Assembly: GCA_031002005.1 (NCBI GenBank)
Contig: CM061919.1
Span: 225,306,739 to 225,370,738 of the forward strand
From: Vandiemenella viatica
Taxonomy: Eukaryota > Arthropoda > Insecta > Orthoptera > Morabidae
Length of the DNA: 64,000 nt
Reading direction: 5' to 3'
Shown: positions 11,171 through 21,966 of the stretch, piece after piece
Position numbering within the stretch: position 1 is the stretch's first letter
Layout: the number at the start of each line of letters is the position of its first letter
The notes under the pieces: generated by a model
The model's input: only the letters and a program-made list of their open reading frames with translations
Databases searched by the model: none
What the model was told of the DNA's origin: nothing
Made by a program: the position numbers and the translations under genes

Positions 11171-11786
11171 CACACAAAAATATACTAATCTAAAGCTAAA
11201 TGTTTCACAGACAGATGGCACCACATCCACGACACCACCAAAATTATTATAGGCGTAACAAGCCAGTAGTGATCAAATCTCGCTTTCAATTTGAGCACAA
11301 TCCTGGGACCAGGATGTGAATACCTGCAAAAGTAGAAACATTCAAAAGATAATAATGATTGAACTGAATTGTGATGGTGTGCATGCTCCATTGGCAATTT
11401 CCCCAGTCACCTATCTACCCTTTCTATTATTATGAGGGCTACCCAGAAAGTAACATACATTTGTGCCTAATGTGAAGATGTGTGGGGATGCAGCTGCCAT
11501 CTTGGTATTAAAATGTCTCCACACCCAGTATGCATCTAGCTGTTGTGTGTGGACTGTGATTTTTCTACTTTGTTCATTGTGAATCATTGAAATGTGTGCA
11601 TCAATAGAAAACCCTTTTAGTTATTGGATGCACTCAGTAATTGGGTGTTTACTGGCAAATAACCTCAAACCAACTGAAACTCATCGGCAACTTTGTGAGG
11701 CATACGGAGATAGAATAATAAGTGAAGGTAGAGAAGGCAGTTAAAATTTGCCACACCAATGTTCATTATGAGAACTGCGGAGGCTT

Positions 11787-12020
11787 GTGACTGATGAACT
11801 GATGATGAAAATCAACATAAAAATTTATGAAAACCTTCGCTTTACAATAACGGAACTCTCACTTCATTTCCCCCAAATTTCACGAAGTTTACTGCATGAA
11901 ATTGCATCAGAGAAGCTTGGTTATCACAAGTTTTGTTCAAGATGGGTGCCAAAAATTTTGGCAGATTTTTGCAGAGATAGAATTGAAAATCTTGTGCTTG
12001 TAATAAGTCACGTTTCCAAA
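11787..12020 (+). pseudogene. mariner 1 transposase, N-terminal remnant
   Basis: Helix-turn-helix part of a mariner transposase ending in the family signature WVPKIL. The homology stops near 12020, before any catalytic Asp. The ATG at 11787 is internal to the original gene. The upstream part (VCINRKPF-like, from about 11590) is frameshifted. Confidence 0.7.
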
Positions 12021-12045
12021 GCGACGCAGTGTGGACAGATAAAGC

Positions 12046-12383
12046 GAGGGCTATTTTTCGGTGTGCGGAAGCCGCGAGCCGGTTCGTCAAGCCACCTGCT
12101 GCGCTGTTGACGATAACAGCAGGGACAGCCAACCTATAGACAATAGTGACCCGCCACTCAGATATTCTGGTATGCTGTTACATGGAATGCTGCTCGGAGG
12201 TGGAGTGGAGTGGAGACGAGACACTTCTGGACTGTGTGTGGAACTGAGTGGACGTGTGGTCGGTCTACCGCCATCCTCTGAGCGTCTGAGGTGCGAATAA
12301 CGTCGCCAGCAGTGCACACGGTAAAGTGATTCAAATAATGCGACATGGTTGCAACATATCAAGAGCCCGAAAAATACCCCTGA
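12046..12383. mobile_element. Small GC-rich MITE-like element nested in mariner 1
   Basis: About 335 bp, markedly richer in G+C than its surroundings, with imperfect inverted ends GAGGGCTATTTTTCGG and CAGGGGTATTTTTCGG. No duplication is certain: no 8-bp match is found, and TA lies several bases outside each end. The short open frames on both strands look incidental. Superfamily unresolved. Confidence 0.5.
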
Positions 12384-12899
12384 GTAGCCAGAGACTTGTT
12401 TGAGAAATCCAACTGAGCTAGCCATCAGCAAAAACAATTCATATGTATAATTGGATGTCTTTTAATTTGTAGAATAAATTCATGTCTTTTGTTACCCATC
12501 TTTCATATTCTTGTAACCCCTGAGACATGTCATGTGTGAGGCTTAATATTAACATGCAGATAAAGGAAAGTTTTAATTGCTGACGCCATAAAGGGTGTCT
12601 AAAAAATAGAGCCACCCCCACCAAAAGAGAGTATTACATGCTTCATTATGATAAATGCCTCAATTTAAATGGTGACTATGTAAAAAATAGTTTAAGATTG
12701 TCCCTTTCAAATGTGCATAATAAAATTTCTTTTTCTTGTTTGGTTGTTTTTTTTTTTTTAATTTCAAAACATAAGTTACTTTCTAGAAAGCCCTCATATT
12801 ATTATTATATTTACTATTACCTTATATACTTTGAGTATGAATTCCCCACCTGTCCGTGTTTGCCATTTATGAATTTTAATTTTAAATTTCTTCAATATT

Positions 12900-13385
12900 T
12901 TTGGTAGATTATTCATCACTTCCCTTGCTTATTTATTCCAATCCATGACACTCTTTTCCACAAAATTGACCATTCCCTTACACATGAAATCAAGTGCCCG
13001 CTTGAGCTCATGGTCACCTTTTCCCTTCCAAACATTACTCCCAATACACAGACCAATATCTTTCCAAGTCTTATCACCAACATATGCCTTGTACACTCCT
13101 ATCACTACCCACCTGTCTTCCAATGACTGCCAATCCAGGTTCATCATACGAGTTACTGACAAGGTACTGCAGTTATTTCCACAATCAAATCTAGCTGGTT
13201 TCCTTTGCACGCTCTCCCAACTTCTGTATTAGATATCCAAAGTGTGGGTTCTAAATCACAAAATCATACTTAATCAATAGTCTGACCAATGTTTTCTATC
13301 CCAATTTCCACTTCTCTGGTTTGTCCTCTCCTCACCCTCTCGCCAAATAAAAATTTTATCTTGATCTTTTATTCATATCTTTATT
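12900..13385 (-). pseudogene. LINE family X, RT C-terminal region and 3' end
   Basis: The minus strand reads RKPARFDCGNNCSTL, then DRWVVIGVYKAYVGDK and KDIGLCIGSNVWKGKGDHE, the same tail as the copies at 9490 and 57030. A decayed NTEVGRACKG segment lies just upstream. With 14955-15705 it forms one LINE copy divided by an insertion. Confidence 0.7.
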
Positions 13386-14954
13386 TGCAGTACTATTTGA
13401 ACCAGTCAACCCAATAATTAAATAATAGAAATATCCAATTAAGGATAAATGTTAAAGTCCAAAACACAAAATTGAAAAGTCCAGTATTTTATTTTCATAT
13501 TTTTTAGGCATCGCTGCCCTGGCAACAGAAGTTGTTCCAACTAAACTTTTATCCGAAGACTGCAGATTAATGCCATGAAAATCATCTATACTCCAATCAC
13601 TCAATAAAATTGTCTTCACTTGAGACCTTTTTCCCCAGACAAAGTTCTCTTGACTGACAAATAAAATTCTGTAAATGAAATTGATTAAGTTTCACTACAA
13701 AACTGAAATGACTTCAGTACAAATTTCAGGTAAACCTGGCTAGTCTATGGCTTGCCGCTGTTCTTAATCCTCGCGCCAGCTCTTCACACGCTCTCAACCT
13801 GGTAACTGTCAAAAACTAAAGCGATTGAGTTTCTTATATAGGTTAGCTCAGAGGGAATGCCATGGCATCTCACTTGCCACTTGTCGTTGTCTATCCACCC
13901 TCTCTGTCTCTCTGGTATGGGTTCCAAAGGTTTTTCTGATCTCATTGAAACTTTGTAATGATGTAGAACTATTTAGTCTAACTAATTTATGTCCTCATAA
14001 ATTTTCTCATCTCTGGTTTTGTTTTCTCGCTATTAATTTCTGAAGTCTGAAAACCTACCATTAGATTTACTGTCAAAACTATTTGTTCTAATGTCAGAAA
14101 ATTATAAATATTTTTACGATTAGTTTCATGTATTTTGATCCCATATAAATGCCTTTAATTACAGTGGTTGGTATACCATTTCAAAGCTTCCACTGCTCTT
14201 TGGCTACCATTATTAAATTCAGATTAAAAACTTTGAAATTAAATATCTTATTTAGCAGTGGGTTGTTTTGATTGAAACTTATGTCAAAAATAAAAGGGCT
14301 TTCATACAAATAAGGTGCCCCCAGAAATTTGGACTAATTTAAATCTAACTTTTCTAGTCTTTATTTTGTTAATCATCTCACGCCTTCTTGGGTAGCTACT
14401 ATACCTGACACGTTAAAAACTTTCACTCTGAAATTATTTTTAAACTATGTCTATTCAACCCAACGATCTCAAACTACTCTCATCTTATTTCCAAAAACCT
14501 GAATCTAATGTAATTTTCTTTCAATTACTAGTTTTATACACGATTTGTCATTTTCTTCTTTAGTGAAAAACTACATTGAAACTTGCCATATTTGCTTTAA
14601 ATTAACCATCTTTTGGACTTCTAAACCAATGCCCATTACTTTCATTGCTGTATCTGAATTTGTTGACTACCGTCCGTTCATACCCTTTGAAAATCTGTTG
14701 GCTGCTGCATACACAAACACTACAAGGCTCCTTTGTTCTGAATCTTAAGATTTTGTTTAGAAAATTTATATGACATTGAGACTATCACCAATGTGATTGT
14801 TACATTCCATTCTACACCTGATAATATTATCTCTTTGGGGAGGTATCGCTTTGGGCATCCTGCAAAAATAGATACTGATACTTTTTCCTTGTTTTCAGTT
14901 GTCTATAAAGCCAACTACATTACACTCTATAGTAAATAATTAAATATAAAACCA
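13386..14954. other. Insertion of about 1.57 kb splitting a LINE, possibly a solo LTR
   Basis: The LINE homology stops near 13385 and resumes near 14955 in the same orientation and order. The intervening sequence is non-coding. It has a short GC-richer block near 13740-13920, including a TATATA sequence near 13838, which resembles the promoter layout of LTRs. No clean TG...CA ends or TSD could be fixed by eye. Confidence 0.4.
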
Positions 14955-15705
14955 TTATCTACCACCTGCCCGTTGTGTTCCCCACTCGAGTTTACCATAA
15001 AATGTCATGCCAAGATATTTATTTATGCTACAAACCTTCAACAAGAAATTCTGTCTCCACCTTACAATCATTATCTGTATTTCTGAAAAGTTGACTTTTC
15101 TTAAAATTTATCTTTGTTGACCTACCCAGTTATATATACTGTCTAGGTCACCATGCAGCTGTTCACACAGTATTCTCCAATTTTAAACCTATTATATAAC
15201 GTTATGTTTAGCCAAACTTCTGACAATAAATCATCAACACAACCATTCATTAGAATAATGAATAGCAATGGTCCCAATACACTATACTGTGGCACTCCCA
15301 TATTTACTTCCAACTATTTTGATACGATCTTTCCTATTCTTAAAACTTTGCTTTCTACCTTTTAAGAATTCTTTTACCCACCTAGTGCCTTTTTCATCCA
15401 CTCCAATAGTTTTACCTTATTTAATATCATTTTATGGCTCACTCTGTTAAATGCCTCGGTAAGATCTAAAGCTACACTACCAACTTGGCCTCCCATGTCC
15501 AATTCAACTGAAATATCTTGCATATAGCCCATCATACAAGGTTCACACGAATATCCCAGACTAAAGCCATGTTATTGATTTTCAAACTAGTTTTGTAGCT
15601 GCATGTTACTATATTCTTCATTTTACCTATCACTGATGTCAAACTAATCGGCCTGTAATTTTCAACCCTTATTTGTCAGCCCACCTTTAAAAATAAAACA
15701 TAATT
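14955..15705 (-). pseudogene. LINE family X, reverse transcriptase core
   Basis: The minus strand encodes VENYRPISLTSVIGKM, then a box-A-derived segment with RVSHKMILNKV, GVPQ-SVLGPLLFIILMNGC and, at the low-coordinate end, INKYLGMTF. These are standard LINE RT landmarks. Stops and frameshifts are frequent and the FADD box is lost. The order matches the copy at 56190-57340. Confidence 0.75.
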
Positions 15706-15724
15706 TAGTTCCACAACCTTAACG

Positions 15725-15970
15725 TTGGTAGGATTCTCCCAAATGAGGGATACTAAGACGTTGTGTCAGAGGTAGGGTGGCCAGTTCCTTTCTTCTGAGA
15801 CCTACAGTTTACCATGGAATCCAAACCACAGAACCCCTCCTTTATGAGCACACACAAACACAAACAATGACAGGGAGAAAGATGTGAACACATCCTGACC
15901 AACCACATGAATGGAACAAAGATGAAACAAGTGGCAGGGTAGGGTTTGAACCAGTGATCGGGGTGGGGGT
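15725..15970 (-). repeat. SINE family B copy
   Basis: Shares the landmark series GATACTAAG, TCAGAGGTAG, TGGCCAGTTCCTTTC and GAATCCAAACCACAGA with the copies at 20862 and 40912. A B-box-like GGTTCAAACCCT lies at its right end on the minus strand, suggesting a tRNA-derived head and minus orientation. Confidence 0.6.
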
Positions 15971-16364
15971 TGGGGAGAGGGGAGGAGGGAGAAATTTGAT
16001 CAACAATAAATGTGAAACAGAATGATCTGCGACGGTCAGTTAAAGTAAAATAAAATTGTTTAAAAAACATAATTTTGATCTGTTATAAGAGTAAATAAGT
16101 ATAATCTTCACGGGCTCTCTGCCATATGGTGTTGAAGAAATACGAGCTTTTGGTGGCAAGCTCATCTTTCATCAACACAGTTCGGTGAAGGACACGTGTA
16201 GATTATATTTCAGTGACACACTGGGAAAGGCTTCGCTCAAACAGTAAACAAGTAATTAAATAAAAATAGAAAGATATAAAACAATACTAAAAATATATAC
16301 ATATGTTGGAAAATACATATGAAAACTATAAAATTGCAAAATAGTGACAGATAAAGTGTATGTT
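15971..16364. other. Unassigned stretch
   Basis: No coding region or known element recognised. Confidence 0.3.
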
Positions 16365-16478
16365 GAGGCCAGAGGTGTGTCTGGTGTCTAGAACGCAATG
16401 ATAGGGAAGTTCCCATCTATAGAGTTCTGAAGAGGTGGTGGTGTCTGGGAAAACTCAGACTGCTCTAACCGTAAAACA
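16365..16478 (-). pseudogene. PLE copy 3, C-terminal end of the endonuclease
   Basis: The minus strand reads HCFTVRAV, VFPDTTTSSELYRWELP and VLDTRHTSGLN, the last 40 or so residues of the PLE polyprotein. The preceding residues are found at 19206 onward, so an insertion of about 2.7 kb separates the two pieces. Confidence 0.7.
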
Positions 16479-19205
16479 GTGTAAGAAACATGTTGGCAGT
16501 GGGGTTCTGCATAAAGGCTTTCTCTTAACTCTGACCATGTGTAAGCCTTGGATACTCCAGTTATTACGATGCTACAATATACAGGTCGCCATTCAGCTCC
16601 TTTTCTACCTCAAGCTAAGGAAAAGTGTAAGCACCTTAGAATTATGGTAAATTCTAGTTTTCTTAGCTTCAAGTAGAAGGGAAGAAGTAAATTCACAGTA
16701 AACATATAGTTTCCATTGCATGCATAGGTTATGGGAGAAACGTTTCGTGTAGTAGCTGATACTGTAACCCAACTTGATAAACAAACCATTTTAAAAGCAG
16801 TGAAGACACATAACATTTAATAAAAGAACTAAATAAACTTTGTTTAATAGTAAAGAAACTTTATACTAACCTGGAATAGGTTAATCCATTATTGTCCCAC
16901 TTGCAGACAATAGATTTTTGCTACGGAAGCATTTAACTGTTACTGAACACTTTTAAATGAAGTAAAGTAATTTTAAAATAATAATAATTCAAAAGAAAGT
17001 TAAATTCACTAAAATTCCGTAGTTTCAGACTGGGGAAATAACGTAAATAAATTTTTAAACACTTTGATAAATACACATTCACTTCTAACATTTTTATCAT
17101 ATGTTTTCAATAATTTCCCGAACGAAAAAGTAGATTCCCTGAAAGAACTAAAAATCTAGTTTAACATATTTAAATTTCATAACATTCCATGCAGTAGAAC
17201 AGATTTTATAGACATTTTAAAGATTATTTCGTCATTAAACACACATGGTTTCACTTGAGATTTATTTGTAATCAAACCAAGCCACTCCCAGAAATAAAAT
17301 AACTTTTAAAACACGTAACTAAATTCAAAGAAAATTCCAATAATTTCACTTTCTCGATATAAACAATACTTTAAGAATTATTAACAAAAAACTAAGTGGC
17401 TTCTAAACAGTTACACTACCAAATTTTGTTAAAGTCATAACTTCACTATCTCACCAAAGATTACGATAAAATTTACAACACTGGAATCGGGAATTAATAT
17501 AGAACATTTTGGCACTAATTTTATTCAGGTAATTTGCAATTCAACAGGATTACTAAAAATTGGCTTAAATTCAAACATAGAAATAGGGAAATCCCTATTA
17601 CTGTCATAAAATCATATCAATACGCCATTTAAACTAAATTAATTTATAAGCAAACTAATCATTCAGGAATTTTCACTAAGCACTTTTTATGTACCTTGAG
17701 GACAAGACTATATGCAGTCAAAGTCTGAAAACTTTCTATAATCACAATCATTTTACACTGTTTTGGGTAAGTGGTTGGATACCTGATTGGGTATATAAGC
17801 GGGTACCTCATAGAGGTCTTTTGTCTTTACTCCGGGAGCGTTATGTAAGTTGAATCTACGAGAGTTGTTTTGGTTCGGGCAGAATCTGGAAACGTGTGTC
17901 GGCCATGATGAATTTTTCGGTACCATGGTGTGATGTCAAGAACTTATAGATTTTCTAAAGGGGTTTCAGTCGGTATCTTGTTCTCTCCACAATCTGCAAT
18001 TTTCTGGAAATGTTTGTTCGATCACCTACTCAACTGCAGAAAGCAATTTTTTTTTAAATGTGACTTTTGAAAATAAACTTCAGATTTTTATAAAAGTGAA
18101 CTTTTGCGATTTCATAGTAAACTGAAACCTTTTCTAAGTTTGTGGTTTAAACAAATTTAGTGGCGACCTGTACGCATCTCAGTTGAGAATTCAGACAGGC
18201 AACATGGTCATTTAAAATTATTTAGTCAAATTCAACGGAACTTTTCAAGTGAACTTTCAGTTAAGGTATTAAGCCTCTACTCCACCCCGGTATAAGGTTA
18301 TGTAGGTACAGGGAAATAATGTTTAAGAGTCGGTTGTTGATAAAACTCACTATATTCTGAAAAAATCTTGCACAGTCAATAACTGAATAGGCAATCAGAC
18401 AAAGTCACAGAAGTAAAGTTTGCAAGTTCAATTAACCGTTTAAGCCAGACCATACCCCAAAGTTCAAAGAACAATTTATTACCACTTGAAAGTATACAAA
18501 AGCTCGTCACACGCTTCTACTGTTCCAGTTGGTTTGAAATCGACTGACACTTAAGTAATCCCGAGGCCCCTCATGGTGTAATACTATTTTACTGCAACAT
18601 TATGATAAAATTGAATGAGCTAAGCTGCATGTTGACAAGCCTACTGGCTCTCAAAGAGTAACTGATTGCTACTACGCGAGACTACATATTATCGCGTGTA
18701 CTGTTTCTCGAAGACTCAGGGTGACTGAGTGCTCTCACTGTTGCTGCGAACAAGGAAAATTCTAGGCATCTACCTGCTCTCTCACGAACAGTGGGAAATG
18801 GCAAAGCGACCGCTTCACATGGGTATTTTCTCGAAGGCTGATAATATACCAAATCGCATGTCAGAAAGGTTTTGATCATAAAATTTTGACCTCGACAACA
18901 AAAATAACCCTACCTCTCCGAAATTTTACAAATCGCTAGATCTTACAGCAAACGCCAACTTTGATTATTATAAAAAAAATCCAACTTTAATAGTTTAGCC
19001 AAAAATAAATAATTTAAACACGAACTTTCGCAATACCACTCCAGGCGAATGCTGAAAACTGAAGCAATGCAAAATAATACCTTGAAAACTGCAAAAACCT
19101 GATTTCTAGCTTGAATTTACATGAAACTGACAATAGAAATGAAATAAAATACTATCTAATCTAACTCATGGTTCTGAGAATAAAATGTTTTCAAGCAGTT
19201 ACAAA
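16479..19205. mobile_element. LTR-like insertion(s) inside PLE copy 3
   Basis: Begins TGTAAGAAAC and ends AGTTACA between the two halves of the PLE. The flanking AAACAG and AAATTG may be a mutated short TSD. No coding region is seen. A separate 1.7-kb LTR-like block (16625-18312) sits inside. The outer parts (about 146 bp and 890 bp) could be a shorter LTR that received it. The interpretation of the outer part is tentative. Confidence 0.45.
16625..18312 (+). mobile_element. Solo LTR, long-LTR family A, copy 1
   Basis: Starts TGTAAGCACCTTAGAATTAT and matches, in inverse orientation, the well-delimited solo LTR at 34844-36871 along most of its length. Shared blocks include CACTAAAATTCCGTAGTTTC, GGGGTTTC(A/G)GTCGGT and GTGGCGACCTG. 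A TATATAAG at 17792-17799 and an AATAAA at 18072-18077 are spaced as promoter and poly-A signal. The right end near GTAGGTACA is decayed, and no TSD is certain. No internal retrotransposon sequence adjoins it. Confidence 0.6.
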
Positions 19206-19690
19206 ATTGTGCTGAGATTATTGGAATTATGTGAGGTGGCATGAATTGCCATTGGATGGTCTGTCTGTATTGGAAGTATAAACTCTTTGCCTGAGGCTGT
19301 TCACCCTGCAAGATAGTTTTTAAGTGATGAGACCAATGTAGGAAGCAGTGCAGTGAAGAGTTATGTTAATAAATAAGGTAAGTGGTAGTGCAGGTGGAAT
19401 GTCTAATAATAGGAAAGGATTCTGCTGTAATTGGATTAGAGTAGATAGTGGGGGCTGGATGTATTCTGCATGTTTTGCAGCCGAGTCTATTACAGGGGAA
19501 AGATCCCCTTGGAGGTCTTGGAGAATCAGAAGATAAGTACTTGTGGACCAAATTTTGTTAAGATTAGGTCTGCTAAAGCATGTGCGGGGAGCAATGAGTA
19601 GGATTTTGGGTAGATGGACACGCAATTCAGGGAAGGAATGTATGGTATTACCTAGAAACTTGAAATTTGTTCCCCATACCCCAAACTTAA
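19206..19690 (-). pseudogene. PLE copy 3, endonuclease N-terminal part
   Basis: Frameshifted PLE sequence: RVHLPKIL-IAPRTCFSRP, a zinc-cluster segment CNRLGCKTCRIHP in one frame, and TASYIGLIT in another. It continues into the piece at 16365-16478. Minus orientation like the other related copies. Confidence 0.75.
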
Positions 19691-20270
19691 TCAACAAATA
19701 TTAAAAACACTTACATCTAATATACTTTATAAGTTTCCTGTGAAAGAAGCAAAAGATTTTTTTTGTTGTACTTTTCCATGTATTAACACTAATATATTGA
19801 AAGTGCTCAAAATTCAGATTGCACTGCATCCTAGCACACATCACAAATTTCACCAAAACCAAATGGCACACTAGCAGTGTGAGTGCATTGCATAGCCTTA
19901 TGATCAATGGAATGATGTCTGCTGCCTAATCTTAAAGCACTGATCTTTTTACCAGACAGCTACCTTCTAACCTATAACACAAGAGAAGCTCAATAAAGTA
20001 AGGAAACCTAATTGACAATGCTTGACTCACAGCTGCTTGGTTATTTATACTTTATAAGCATTTGAAACTTTCATCATAACTATACAACAATAAATTAATA
20101 ATTTAATCACTAACAAACAGCCAAAAAGCTGTAGCTAAATTGACTACCGTTTGGTTAAAAAATTTCACATCAATTTTATACAATAAAACATGTCATTTCT
20201 GCAACTATATCTGAAAACAGAGAGAACTATTTCTCAACTTATTATAATGGTTTGATATGAAGTTCATTAT
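19691..20270. other. Intronic stretch, no feature seen
   Basis: AT-rich; short open frames only, none with recognisable similarity. Confidence 0.35.
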
Positions 20271-20278
20271 ATTTTAGG

Positions 20279-20470
20279 GCTTTATGGCTTATCGATGCCA
20301 GTAGAGTGGGGAGTGGACTGGAAGTAAGGAATGGGAAGAAATTCAGCCATAGCTTTTTGAAGTAACTATCCCAGCGTTTACTGTAATATGGGTGGCCAGA
20401 TTACGATTCGAATTTGCATCCTCTCAAATGCTAGGTCAGAACATTAACTGTTCACTCACTAGGTTCAGTA
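20279..20470 (-). repeat. SINE family A copy (tRNA-derived)
   Basis: Minus-strand tRNA-like head (CTAGTGAGTGAACAGTTAAT, then a degenerate B box), followed by the family body (GGCTGAATTTCTTCCCATTC). It matches the better copy at 54749-54993, but is diverged. Confidence 0.65.
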
Positions 20471-20611
20471 TGTGAAGTATGTTCAGTATGTGAAGAAAAT
20501 GTAAGACCATGCTCGGTGTGCTTCTTTGATAGTGCAAACTGTTTTCATAGGAGTGAAGTGAGAAAATATATTAACAAGCTCCATAAAAACCTGAAAGTTT
20601 AAAATCCTTAC

Positions 20612-20731
20612 CACAATGTGTGATGCAATCATAGTGGCCGCGATAACACATGTAGTAACTGCTGCTGCTATGATCATGTACTGGCTGTTGTTATTAATAT
20701 GATATATCTCAAAACTACTTTCATTTTCCAT
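20612..20731 (-). CDS. Host gene internal exon (transmembrane segment)
   Basis: Exactly 120 bases (40 codons, phase 0) between a strong acceptor (ttcttttttcag) and a consensus donor GTAAGG. It encodes MENESSFEIYHINNNSQ, then a hydrophobic stretch IIAAAVTTCVIAATMIA of transmembrane length. The leading ATG is probably internal, because the upstream exon at 38589-38740 ends in phase 0 and joins in frame. The downstream coiled-coil exon at 10380-10574 also joins in frame. The protein is not identified; it is probably membrane anchored. Confidence 0.65.
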
Positions 20732-20861
20732 CTGAAAAAAGAAAAACAACAATGATGAAATACCAAGCTGCAAGTTGTACTGAAACCAAATAATAATAAT
20801 AATAAAAATATAATAAACAGAGAAATATTCAACACATTATACTGAATTCCACGTTAAACTG

Positions 20862-20975
20862 TAGGTCCCAGAGGAAAGGAACTGGCCGTCCTACCTCTGG
20901 CACAATGGCTTAGTATGCCTCCTTCGGGAGGATCCAACCAACCTTCGGGTTATGGACTAAGTTAAGTTTTTTTTA
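20862..20975 (+). repeat. SINE family B, 3' fragment
   Basis: Plus-strand copy of the block CCTCTGGCACAATGGCTTAG ... GGATCCAACCAACCTTCGGG, ending in a T-rich tail. It is the reverse complement of the corresponding part of the copy at 40912. The tRNA-like head is absent. Confidence 0.6.
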
Positions 20976-21208
20976 CTAACAGTATAATAAACTTAATGTT
21001 TATAATGTGTTTTATCTTATTCTGTAATACCTCCAAACAGACACTAAACAACTTATTATTTATTTTTTTGCTAGCTGACCCAACAGACATTCTGCCCAAA
21101 TTTCAATAAATTAGCTTGTGATCATTTGGTAAAATTGTGAAAATTGATTGGAAATGTGTAAACAAAATATAAAAATCTTATTTCTGAGTGATCATTGTAT
21201 TTATTAAC

Positions 21209-21434
21209 TAGCTGTTACCCGCGACTTCGTACGCGTGGACTTGGAGTTTCAATTCCAGAATTGGATATAGAAAACTGTTAGTAACGTAAGATTTGTCCCA
21301 AACAACACCGAGTCGACATAATATAATGGAAAGCAATCATTATATCATCCTATCATCTAATCTGTCTCATGAAGAGAATCAATTTACAACATATTTAAAA
21401 ACAGAAAAGTAAGCGAAGGTGCGGGGATGTGTGT

Positions 21435-21465
<31 letters not shown>

Positions 21466-21966
21466 TTAACTGATGGCAGCTTTATTTCGGCTTGGTTTTT
21501 TTCTTCTTTATTCAACATGAGCATCTGAATCTTTTAATCTAATAGCAGCACATTGTCTTCTAGACCTGCACCTTAGGCCAGGTTTACGTCCGTAAGGCAT
21601 GTCAAAAAGGAAGACAAATTGGTGCCAGAAACTTTTATACAGACACAAATGAATAGTACAGTGCAGAGCAAATTGACTTCTATACTAAATAATAAGTTTT
21701 GTTTCTTATCGAAATTTATTAATAAATCAAACACTAACAGATTGCGTGACTGAGCAACCAACGCAACATTACAGACTAACACACGAATCTGTCTTTCATC
21801 ATTCGATAAGTTCTTAAAATTTCGTGACTAAAACTGTTATTCATGCCAAAAAAATGTCCTGTGTCCTTCCTACACTATTTCATTGTTAAATTCCATCAAT
21901 ATTGATATAGCCATTTAGTCGTCAAAACGTAACAAAAAGACAGAAACTTACTTCCACATTTATAAT
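21209..21966. repeat. Helitron-like terminal motif and adjoining sequence outside the foldback arms
   Basis: Starts ACTAGCTGTTACCCGCGACT, which resembles the inverted terminus at 26930-26957. On the minus strand it ends in CTAGTT preceded by a small CGCG...CGCG palindrome, reminiscent of a Helitron 3' end. A (GT)n/(G)n run lies at about 21429-21465. No coding region. It may be the true end of the Helitron or a remnant of a second copy. Confidence 0.45.

Larger units (their letters stand above)
11433..12796 (+). mobile_element. mariner transposon 1, decayed, with nested insertion
   Basis: Termini TGAGGGCTACCCAGAAAGTA and, inverted, TGAGGGCTTTCTAGAAAGTA are each flanked by TA. Remains of a mariner transposase are readable: ENLRFTITELSLHFPQISRS, LGYHKFCSRWVPKIL, and the C-terminal YDKCLNLNGDYVKK at about 12638-12690. 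The catalytic core between these is missing and replaced by unrelated sequence, including a small GC-rich element. Not functional. Confidence 0.75.
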
